Assembly: GCF_003014735.1 (NCBI RefSeq)
Contig: NZ_PYAX01000006.1
Span: 496,001 to 560,000 of the forward strand
Direction: 5' to 3'
DNA from: Saccharothrix carnea
GTDB taxonomy: Bacteria; Actinomycetota; Actinomycetes; Mycobacteriales; Pseudonocardiaceae
DNA length: 64,000 nt
The position numbers and the translations under genes were made by a program. The notes under the pieces were generated by a model. The model was not told the origin of the DNA. It worked only from the letters and a program-made list of their open reading frames with translations, and did no database searches. Shown here piece after piece: positions 58,367 to 64,000 of the stretch. Within the stretch, counting starts at the first letter, position 1, and each line of letters opens with the position of its first letter.

Positions 58367-59491
58367 TCAGGCGATGGCCTTGATGGCGGTCAGCAGCTTC
58401 TCCTGGAAGGCCTTCGGCAGCGGAGCGTAACCCGCGTCCGCGAGGCCGTCCTGGCCGGTCGTGGCCGCGACGGTGAGGAACGCCTTGATCGCCTTGGCGG
58501 TGTCGGCGTCGTAGCCCTTGGAGCAGACGATCTCGTAGGTGGCCAGCAGCAGCGGGTAGGCGCCCGCGGTGGAGGAACCGTAGATCGACTTCAGGTCGAG
58601 CACCAGGTCGTTGCCGGTGCCCTTGATCTGGGCGGCGTCGATCGCCTTGCCGACGGTCTCCTCGTTCAGCTCGACCGGGCCGGAGCCGTTGTCGATCTTG
58701 GCGATGGAGAGCTTGTTGTCCTGGGCGAAGGACAGCTCGACGTAGGTGATGGCGCCGTCGACGGAACCGGCGGCCTGCGCGACACCGGCGGACTTCTCCT
58801 TGCCCTCGCCGACACCGCCCTTGAACTGCTTGCCCGCGCCCTGGGTCCACGCGCCCTTCGAGGCGGTCTCGAGGTAGAGCTGGAAGTTGTCCGTGGTGCC
58901 GGACTCGTCGGAGCGGTAGACGACCTTGATCTCCTTGTCGGGCAGCGAGGCGCCGGAGTTCAGCGCCGCGATGGCCGGGTCGTTCCACTTCTTGATGCCG
59001 CCGTTGAAGATCTTGGCGGCGACCTCGCCGGACAGCGTCAGGTCGGCGACGCCCTCGAGCTTGTAGCCGAGCGCGACCGGGCCGAACACCAGCGGCAGGT
59101 GCCACGCCGGGTTGCCCTCGCAGCGCTCGGCGGCGGCCGCGATCTCGCCCTTGCTCTCGGACAGCGGCGAGTCGGAGCCCGCGAAGTCCACCTGGCTGCC
59201 GTTGAACTGCTTGACGCCCGCACCGGAGCCGGAGGCGTTGTAGGCCAGGTTCTGGCCCGCGCACTTCTGCCCGTAGGCCTGGACGAAGGTGTCGATCGCG
59301 TTCTTCTGCGCCGAAGAACCCTCCGCGCTCAGGTTGGACTTGCCACCACACTCGACCGGGACGGCGGCCGAGTCGCCGGCCGCCGACGTGGAACCGGCAC
59401 CGGGGGTGTTTTCGTCGCTGCCACAGGCGGTGAGCAGAAGCGCACCGGCCGCGATCAGGCCGAGTACGGCGCCGTGTCGCTTGGTCTTCAC
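58367..59491 (-). CDS. pstS: Phosphate-binding lipoprotein PstS
   Basis: The 374-residue lipoprotein starts at GTG 59491. It has the signal [22 protein letters not shown] (lipobox LLTAC), then a binding-protein domain with phosphate-binding segments: [56 protein letters not shown] and [14 protein letters not shown]. The signal sequence rules out starts further upstream. First gene of the pst operon, with a PHO box about 100 bp before the start. Confidence 0.95.
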   Translation of the reverse strand: MKTKRHGAVLGLIAAGALLLTACGSDENTPGAGSTSAAGDSAAVPVECGGKSNLSAEGSSAQKNAIDTFVQAYGQKCAGQNLAYNASGSGAGVKQFNGSQVDFAGSDSPLSESKGEIAAAAERCEGNPAWHLPLVFGPVALGYKLEGVADLTLSGEVAAKIFNGGIKKWNDPAIAALNSGASLPDKEIKVVYRSDESGTTDNFQLYLETASKGAWTQGAGKQFKGGVGEGKEKSAGVAQAAGSVDGAITYVELSFAQDNKLSIAKIDNGSGPVELNEETVGKAIDAAQIKGTGNDLVLDLKSIYGSSTAGAYPLLLATYEIVCSKGYDADTAKAIKAFLTVAATTGQDGLADAGYAPLPKAFQEKLLTAIKAIA

Positions 59492-59589
59492 CTTGGGAGT
59501 CCTCCAGCTACGGAAGCGGATTTCGCGGCGAAAGCCCCGCCGCTCGACACGGACGGTAGGTAGCGAGGGTGGACAGGCGCCCAGGAGAA

Positions 59590-59607
59590 GGTGAACGACG
59601 GGTGAAC
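59590..59607 (-). promoter_or_regulatory. PHO box upstream of pstS
   Basis: Two direct repeats GGTGAAC occur at 59590-59596 and 59601-59607, exactly 11 bp apart. On the coding strand they read GTTCACCCGTCGTTCACC, the classic actinobacterial PhoP/RegX3-type direct repeat unit. A weaker match, GGTGGAC at 59568-59574, keeps the 11-bp phase (two units away). Confidence 0.8.
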
Positions 59608-59687
59608 TCCACACGGGAAGTGACCGAGTACACCGCCTTTTGGGTGTCCCGTGACCTGCACGTTTGCATGGCGTGATGGGTTTGTCA

Positions 59688-60566
59688 CTACCGGGCGTAT
59701 TGGACGTCCGAATCCCAGCGGGTGAATCCCAACCGGTCGTACACGGCCAACGCCGCAGCGTTGTCGGACTCCACGTACAGCATCACCTGCCGAAGTCCGG
59801 CGTCACGGAGGTGGGCGAGCCCCGCGAGGGTGATGGCCTTGCCGAGGCCGCCGCCCTGCGCGTCCGGGTCGACACCCACCACGTACACCTCGCCGAGCTC
59901 GGCGGTGTGCGCCTTGGTCCAGTGGAAGCCGAGCAGCCGCCCCTCGGCGTCGACCGCGAGGAGGAACCCGGCCGGGTCGAACCAGGGCTGCTCCTCCTTC
60001 TGCCGCACGTCCTCGATGCTCATCGCGCTCTGCTCGGGGTGCCACGAGAACGCCCGGTGGTTGACGTAGACGACGGCCGCCTCGTCCCGGCCGGGCACGA
60101 ACGTGCGCAGCGTGACGCCGTCCGGCAGCACGGGCCCGGGCAGGTCGGCGTCCAGCGGGCGGCGCAGGCGCAGCAGCTCGCGGACCTTGCGGTAACCGAG
60201 CGCGGCGGCCAGCGCACCGGCACCCGGGTGGCCGCCGTGCGACCAGATCCGCAGCGGCTTGGCGCGGTCGGCCACGGCTTCGACCAGCGCGGTGCCGTGG
60301 CCGCGGCGCCGGTGGTCGGGGTGGACGGCCAGCTCGGCGACCTCGTTGCCGTCCGAGTCGCCGAACACGTCGAGGTGCAGGTAGCCGACCAGGGACTCGC
60401 CGTCCCGGGCGAGCAGGTGACGGCTGCCGTGCGCGTCCGGGCGCAGGCGCAGGATCACGGCTTCACCGACCGGGGCGACACCGTCGACGGCTTGGGCGGC
60501 CCCGAGCAGGCCGGTGACCTCGTCGGCCTGCTCGGGGGACAGCCTCTCGAACCAGCTCAATTCCAC
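59688..60566 (-). CDS. mshD: Mycothiol synthase
   Basis: The 292-residue protein consists of two GNAT domains. The N-terminal one has VAELAVHPDHRRRGHGTALVEAV and the C-terminal one VYVVGVDPDAQGGGLGKAITLAGLAHLRDAGLRQVMLYVESDNAAALAVYDRLGFTRWDSDVQY. MshD acetylates Cys-GlcN-Ins to give mycothiol, the main thiol of actinobacteria. Key family residues FHWTKAH and SAMSIEDVRQ are present. It is downstream of glnR on the same strand, as in mycobacteria. Confidence 0.95.
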   Translation of the reverse strand: MELSWFERLSPEQADEVTGLLGAAQAVDGVAPVGEAVILRLRPDAHGSRHLLARDGESLVGYLHLDVFGDSDGNEVAELAVHPDHRRRGHGTALVEAVADRAKPLRIWSHGGHPGAGALAAALGYRKVRELLRLRRPLDADLPGPVLPDGVTLRTFVPGRDEAAVVYVNHRAFSWHPEQSAMSIEDVRQKEEQPWFDPAGFLLAVDAEGRLLGFHWTKAHTAELGEVYVVGVDPDAQGGGLGKAITLAGLAHLRDAGLRQVMLYVESDNAAALAVYDRLGFTRWDSDVQYAR

Positions 60567-60591
60567 ACGGACGAACCTAGTGGAGATCGCC

Positions 60592-60690
60592 GCGAGGTCG
60601 CGTCGGTAGGTCGAGACTCATTTCGTGGCGATCACGCTTTTCGATCGTCGCGAAATCAGGGTCGACCTACCGACTTCCGGGCGACCTCGC
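60592..60690. repeat. 99-bp imperfect hairpin between glnR and mshD
   Basis: Three nested arm pairs are present. GCGAGGTCGC (60592-60601) pairs with GCGACCTCGC (60681-60690). GTCGGTAGGTCGA (60602-60614) pairs with 60662-60674. TTTCGTGGCGATC (60621-60633) pairs with 60643-60655 at 11 of 13 positions. The apical loop is pyrimidine-rich (ACGCTTTTC). It may terminate glnR, act on mshD expression or be a mobile repeat. Confidence 0.75.
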
Positions 60691-60713
60691 CGCCGTCTGC
60701 GGAGCAGCGGCAA

Positions 60714-61469
60714 TCAAGCACGGAAGATCAGCTCGGAGTCGTCGATGGTGTTCTCCGGCGCGTCCACCTGGTGGTCGACCCGGCGGGCGCTGCCCGGGCG
60801 CGGGGGGCGGACGAACTTGTAGCCCACGTTGCGCACGGTGCCGATGAGCGACTCGTGCTCGGGGCCCAGCTTGGCGCGCAGGCGCCGGACGTGCACGTCC
60901 ACCGTCCGCGTGCCGCCGAAGAAGTCGTAGCCCCAGACCTCCTGCAGCAGCTGCGCGCGGGTGAACACGCGGCCCGCGTGCTGCGCCAGGTACTTGAGGA
61001 GCTCGAACTCCTTGTAGGTCAGGTCGAGCGGGCGGCCGCGCAGGCGGGCGGTGTAGGTGGCCTCGTCGATGACCAGCTCACCGAGCTGCAGCGAGCCGTC
61101 GCCGCCGGGCTGCGTGGTGCCGCGCCGGGAGCGCACCAGGCGCAGCCGGGCGTCCACCTCGGCCGGGCCGGAGGTGGGGAGCAGGATCTCGTCCACGCTC
61201 CAGTCGGAGTTGACCGCGACCAGGCCGCCCTCGGTGACGACGGCCACCACGGGCACGTCCACCCCGCTGGAGTCCAGCAGCCGGCACAGGCTGCGCGCGC
61301 CGACCAGGTCGGTCCGCGCGTCGACCAGCACGATGTCGTGCGGACCCGCTTCCAGCAGCGCCGAGACCTCCGGGCGCAGCGGACGCACCTCGTGCGGGAG
61401 GAGCGACAGCGCGGGGAGAACCGCCTCGGGGTCGGAGTCGGTGGTCAACAGCAGCACGTCGATACTCAT
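60714..61469 (-). CDS. glnR: Nitrogen response regulator GlnR
   Basis: The 251-residue OmpR-type regulator starts at ATG 61469. The receiver is atypical ([48 protein letters not shown]): the acidic pocket is reduced, as in GlnR, which works without phosphorylation as a dimer. The winged helix ([94 protein letters not shown]) is nearly identical to known GlnR proteins. It controls glnA, amtB and nitrogen assimilation genes, and a possible GlnR site lies in its upstream region. Confidence 0.93.
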   Translation of the reverse strand: MSIDVLLLTTDSDPEAVLPALSLLPHEVRPLRPEVSALLEAGPHDIVLVDARTDLVGARSLCRLLDSSGVDVPVVAVVTEGGLVAVNSDWSVDEILLPTSGPAEVDARLRLVRSRRGTTQPGGDGSLQLGELVIDEATYTARLRGRPLDLTYKEFELLKYLAQHAGRVFTRAQLLQEVWGYDFFGGTRTVDVHVRRLRAKLGPEHESLIGTVRNVGYKFVRPPRPGSARRVDHQVDAPENTIDDSELIFRA

Positions 61470-61644
61470 CGCGGCGCCCTCTCGTTCGGCCGGTGCTTGG
61501 TCACCGACCAGGCACAGGCGAAGTACGGTGACCGGGCCCCGTTGCCTGCGGATGACGGAGACAATACCGGTGCACACCACGAAAGACCCAGGTCAGCAGG
61601 TCAGAGTCACAGTTGTTTCCACAAGCGTCACGCCTGTTACATCC

Positions 61645-62400
61645 ATGTCACACGACGCTGTCCGTTTGCACGGTGTGCACGTGAGATCAACACCGTCCGT
61701 GACGGATCTCGCATTCGTGGTGGGTCACGGCTTCACGAATCACGTTCGCAAACCGTTCGTGTCACGCGTGTTGCACCGGTTCGCGAGGCACGGCGGCGTC
61801 GTCGCGCTGGACTTCCGGGGCCACGGCCGCTCCGGCGGGCGGTCCAGCGTCGGCGATGACGAAATCCACGACCTCGCGGCCGGTGTTTCGCTCGCCCGCG
61901 ATCTCGGGTACCGGCGGGTGGTGACCGTCGGCTTCTCCATGGGCGCGTCCGTCGCCCTCCGGCACGCGGGCCTGCACGACGACAAGCCGGACGCGGTGGC
62001 GGCGGTCAGCGCGCCGTCGCGCTGGTGGGTGCGCGACACGGTGGCCATGCGCCGGGTGCACTGGCTGCTCGAACAGCCGCACGGCAGGCTCGCCGCCCGC
62101 GCGCTCGGCGTCCGCCTCGGTCCGCCGTGGCGGAGCACGCCGGAGAGCCCGCTGGAGGTCGTGCACCGCATCACCCCGACCCCACTGCTGATCGTGCACG
62201 GTGAGCAGGACCACTACTTCGATCCGGCCCACGCCGTCGCGCTGCACCGCGCGGCGGGCGGCGGCGCCGAGCTGTGGCTCGAGCCCGGCGTGCGGCACGC
62301 CGAGTCGTCGATGACGCCCGCCCTGGTGGACCGGATCGCGACCTGGCTGGACGAACGCACCGCGCCGCACACCACGCACCCGACAGAGGACAGGCGATGA
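61645..62400 (+). CDS. Alpha/beta hydrolase
   Basis: The 251-residue protein has the nucleophile elbow VTVGFSMGASVALRHAG (G-x-S-x-G), oxyanion FVVGHGFTNHVRKP, acid IVHGEQDHYFDP and catalytic His in PGVRHAESSMTP. ATG 61645 is chosen by family length; ATG 61552 would add 31 polar residues. It is divergent from glnR and coupled by ATGA to the LmeA-like gene. The substrate is unknown; the neighbour suggests a cell-envelope lipid or ester. Confidence 0.85.
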   Translation: MSHDAVRLHGVHVRSTPSVTDLAFVVGHGFTNHVRKPFVSRVLHRFARHGGVVALDFRGHGRSGGRSSVGDDEIHDLAAGVSLARDLGYRRVVTVGFSMGASVALRHAGLHDDKPDAVAAVSAPSRWWVRDTVAMRRVHWLLEQPHGRLAARALGVRLGPPWRSTPESPLEVVHRITPTPLLIVHGEQDHYFDPAHAVALHRAAGGGAELWLEPGVRHAESSMTPALVDRIATWLDERTAPHTTHPTEDRR

Positions 62401-63203
62401 CCGCGACGACCAAGACCGAGCGCCGCCGTCCCGCGCGCGGGCGCAAGCTGATCATCTCCGCGCTGGTGGTCGGCGGGCTGCTGGTGGCGGCCGACTTCGG
62501 GTTGGCCGCGGTGGGCGAGTACCAGGTCGCGCAGAAGATGCGGGAGAAGTTCGGGCTGAGCGAGGACCCGTCCGTCCGGATCAACGGCTTCCCGTTCATC
62601 ACCCAGGCGATCGGCGGCGACTACCGGGACATCGAGATCAGCGCCACCGGCGTGCCCGTGCGCGACCAGCTGCGCGACCTGGAGATCCGGGCGAACCTCA
62701 AGCACACCCGCATCGGCCTGTCGGACCTGCTGGCGGGCAACACCCGCGACGCGCGGATCGACCAGGTCCGGGGCAGCGTCAAGATCAAGGCCAACGACCT
62801 GAGCCGGCTGGTCAACCAGATCACGCCGTTCACCGACCTGGCGATCGACCCGGACAAGCGCACCAAGGTGACCGACGGGCAGGCGGCGGACCCGACGATC
62901 GCGGCGGTGCGGCTGTCGGGCAAGACCAACGTGGCCGGACGGGACCTGCGCATCACCGCGTACGGCACGGTGTCGCTGGTCAACGGCCAGGTGGTGATCG
63001 GCGTGAACGACGTCGAGCTGGACGACATGGCGCTGGACGGGCTGGAGGCGGTGCTCGGCGTGGTGCGCGAGGCGTTGAGCGTGACCATCGACCCGGGCGC
63101 GCTGCCCTTCACGGTGACGCCGACCGCTGTCAGGGTGGAGACCGGCGCGTTCACCGTGGAAGGCGCGATCAACGACATCATGCTGGACGAAGGCGGCAAC
63201 TAG
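62397..63203 (+). CDS. LmeA-like (DUF2993) phospholipid-binding membrane protein
   Basis: The 268-residue protein has an N-terminal membrane anchor (KLIISALVVGGLLVAADFGLAAVGEYQVAQKM) and a beta-rich DUF2993 domain (SVRINGFPFITQAIGGDYRDIEISATGVPV.. DVELDDMALDGLEAVLGVVREALSVTIDPGALPFTVTPTAVRVETGAFTVEG). This matches LmeA of mycobacteria, a periplasmic phospholipid-binding protein needed for mannan elongation of lipoglycans. The position next to thioredoxin-like and glnR genes matches Rv0817c. Confidence 0.82.
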   Translation: MTATTKTERRRPARGRKLIISALVVGGLLVAADFGLAAVGEYQVAQKMREKFGLSEDPSVRINGFPFITQAIGGDYRDIEISATGVPVRDQLRDLEIRANLKHTRIGLSDLLAGNTRDARIDQVRGSVKIKANDLSRLVNQITPFTDLAIDPDKRTKVTDGQAADPTIAAVRLSGKTNVAGRDLRITAYGTVSLVNGQVVIGVNDVELDDMALDGLEAVLGVVREALSVTIDPGALPFTVTPTAVRVETGAFTVEGAINDIMLDEGGN

Positions 63204-63638
63204 GTGACCGGTGCGTGGGCGTTGCTGGGCGCGGTGGCGGTCGTGGCCGTCATCGCCCTGGTGCTGCGCGCGCGTGACGGGCGCGTCCGCGTGGCCGAGC
63301 GGGCCGAGGCGCGGGTGAGCCTGCCCGGTCCCGTGCGCGACCTGCTCGACGCCGGCACCCCGGTGACGCTGGTGCAGCTGTCCACGGCGTTCTGCGCGAA
63401 CTGCCGGCAGACCCGGGTGGTGCTCGAAGACCTCGCCCGCCGCGTGGAGGGGGTGCGGCACGTCGAACTGGACGTGACCGACCTGCCGGAGGTCGCGGCG
63501 GACCTCGGGGTGCTGCGGGCGCCGACCACATTGGCGCTGACGCCGTCCGGCGTGGAACTCGTGCGGGTCGGCGGAGTCCCGAAGCCGGACGCGCTCATCG
63601 CGGCGTTGCGCCCACACCTGCCTGGACCGATCGGGTGA
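63204..63638 (+). CDS. Membrane-anchored thioredoxin-like protein (ThiX-type)
   Basis: The 144-residue protein starts at GTG directly after the lmeA-like stop. An N-terminal helix (WALLGAVAVVAVIALVLRAR) anchors a thioredoxin fold with the redox centre FCANCRQT (C-x-x-C) and the cis-Pro region LRAPTTLALTPSG. It matches Rv0816c (thiX) by position. It is probably a thiol-disulfide protein facing the envelope or membrane, linked to the sulfur-transfer genes beginning downstream. Confidence 0.82.
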   Translation: MTGAWALLGAVAVVAVIALVLRARDGRVRVAERAEARVSLPGPVRDLLDAGTPVTLVQLSTAFCANCRQTRVVLEDLARRVEGVRHVELDVTDLPEVAADLGVLRAPTTLALTPSGVELVRVGGVPKPDALIAALRPHLPGPIG

Positions 63639-63691
63639 ACCTGGGCATTCCCACGCCTTGGACGCCACTCCCGACAGCAGGGACGAGCGGC

Positions 63692-63697
63692 TAGGCT
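63692..63697 (+). promoter_or_regulatory. -10 element giving a leaderless leader-peptide mRNA
   Basis: TAGGCT ends seven bases before the ATG of the leader peptide, the same geometry as the PP2C promoter at 17005. No convincing -35 is seen. Confidence 0.5.
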
Positions 63698-63704
63698 CGA
63701 ACCC

Positions 63705-63782
63705 ATGACCACGCTGCTGACCAAGCGACTCGCGGTGGACCTGTGCCGCGTGCGCAGCAGCCTGTGTCGCGCGGCGCGCTGA
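63705..63782 (+). CDS. Cysteine-containing leader peptide (25 residues)
   Basis: A short ORF with ATG at 63705 encodes a 25-residue peptide containing DLCRVRSSLCR, with two Cys codons near its end. It matches the actinobacterial leader-peptide pattern (ML.RR.VDLCRV...LC). In mycobacteria such leaderless short ORFs ahead of sulfur genes act as cysteine-responsive attenuators. The 103 bp up to the DUF4395 gene contain a hairpin-capable stretch (GCACAC with GTGTGC near 63800-63825). Regulation of the downstream sulfur operon is inferred. Confidence 0.72.
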   Translation: MTTLLTKRLAVDLCRVRSSLCRAAR

Positions 63783-63885
63783 CCGGGCGGTCCCGGCGGC
63801 ACGGCACACCCTTGACGGGCGTGTGCGCCTGCCCTAACACCGCCTGAGACGGACTACCAGTCTTGTCCACCGTCAGGAGGTCGCC

Positions 63886-64000
63886 GTGCCGAACGAAGCC
63901 ACCGCAACCAAGGACGCGCCGGTCGACCCGCGCGGCCCGCGGTTCAGCGCCTGGATCACCAGCGCCATCCTGGCGGTCGTGCTGCTGACCGGCTCGTGGC
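63886..64000 (+). CDS. DUF4395 membrane protein (3' end outside window)
   Basis: The frame begins at GTG 63886 after CAGGAGG and runs off the window. The visible 38 residues (VDPRGPRFSAWITSAILAVVLLTGSW) match the start of DUF4395 proteins, which are encoded with thiosulfate sulfurtransferases. It belongs to the sulfur-transfer operon controlled by the preceding leader peptide. Confidence 0.7.
   Translation, partial: MPNEATATKDAPVDPRGPRFSAWITSAILAVVLLTGSW

Overview
The window is a high-GC actinobacterial chromosome segment, most likely from the Pseudonocardiales (Saccharothrix/Lentzea/Actinosynnema type). Supporting signs are a mycothiol synthase, the nitrogen regulator GlnR, type VII secretion accessory genes (EspG, a PPE-like protein, DUF3558 lipoprotein), many GTG starts, leaderless promoters and an 11-bp-spaced PHO box before pstS. 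The genus is an inference; the phylum-level call is secure.

Layout. 1-4.0 kb: 3' end of a NACHT-type protein, dapC, a DUF445 membrane protein and a CGNR zinc-finger regulator. 4.1-10.1 kb: PadR regulator, ABC ATPase and two large FtsX-type permeases. 10.1-12.0 kb: ECF-like sigma factor, a small unknown protein and a CHAT-fold protein that has lost both catalytic residues. 12.3-14.1 kb: a secreted Tyr/Ser/Gly-rich protein, then about 800 bp of structured and C-rich noncoding DNA. 14.1-17.8 kb: divergent MocR/YczE pair, a Clp-N/HTH pair and a divergent PP2C-like gene whose shared promoter carries two 16-bp palindromes. 17.8-18.1 kb: tRNA-Glu-Asp-Phe operon. 18.4-22.8 kb: small conserved genes, a cold-shock protein, an orphan glutamate-type binding protein, a DUF2236 oxygenase and an excalibur-type secreted protein. 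23-30.4 kb: three-gene operon of YqiJ-like membrane protein, flotillin and a 1611-residue AAA ATPase. 30.4-34.2 kb: ATP-grasp-like protein, TetR with divergent FAD monooxygenase, and exonuclease III.

34.36-43.31 kb is a mobile island in tRNA-Lys(TTT). The last 37 bp of the tRNA recur exactly 8.9 kb downstream. Beside the tRNA lies a tyrosine-integrase remnant fused by deletion to a GntR remnant, which suggests a decayed actinomycete integrative element. Its cargo includes a low-GC DUF262 + HEPN-RNase pair (a probable defence module), a 168-bp near-perfect palindrome and a membrane-anchored NB-ARC/TPR protein with seven near-identical 42-residue repeats.

43.4-64 kb is core genome: Cu/Zn SOD-like protein, GNAT, DUF4937, dusB, lipoprotein, GGDEF cyclase, LCP ligase with a very long disordered N-terminus, phoU, four type VII secretion accessory genes, pstSCAB, mshD, glnR, hydrolase, LmeA-like, thioredoxin-like, a cysteine-containing leader peptide and a DUF4395 gene. 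The order dus-LCP-phoU-pst-mshD-glnR-lmeA-thiX matches the Mycobacterium tuberculosis Rv0823c-Rv0816c neighbourhood, with the GGDEF and secretion genes as insertions. The block links phosphate uptake, nitrogen control, mycothiol and sulfur metabolism.
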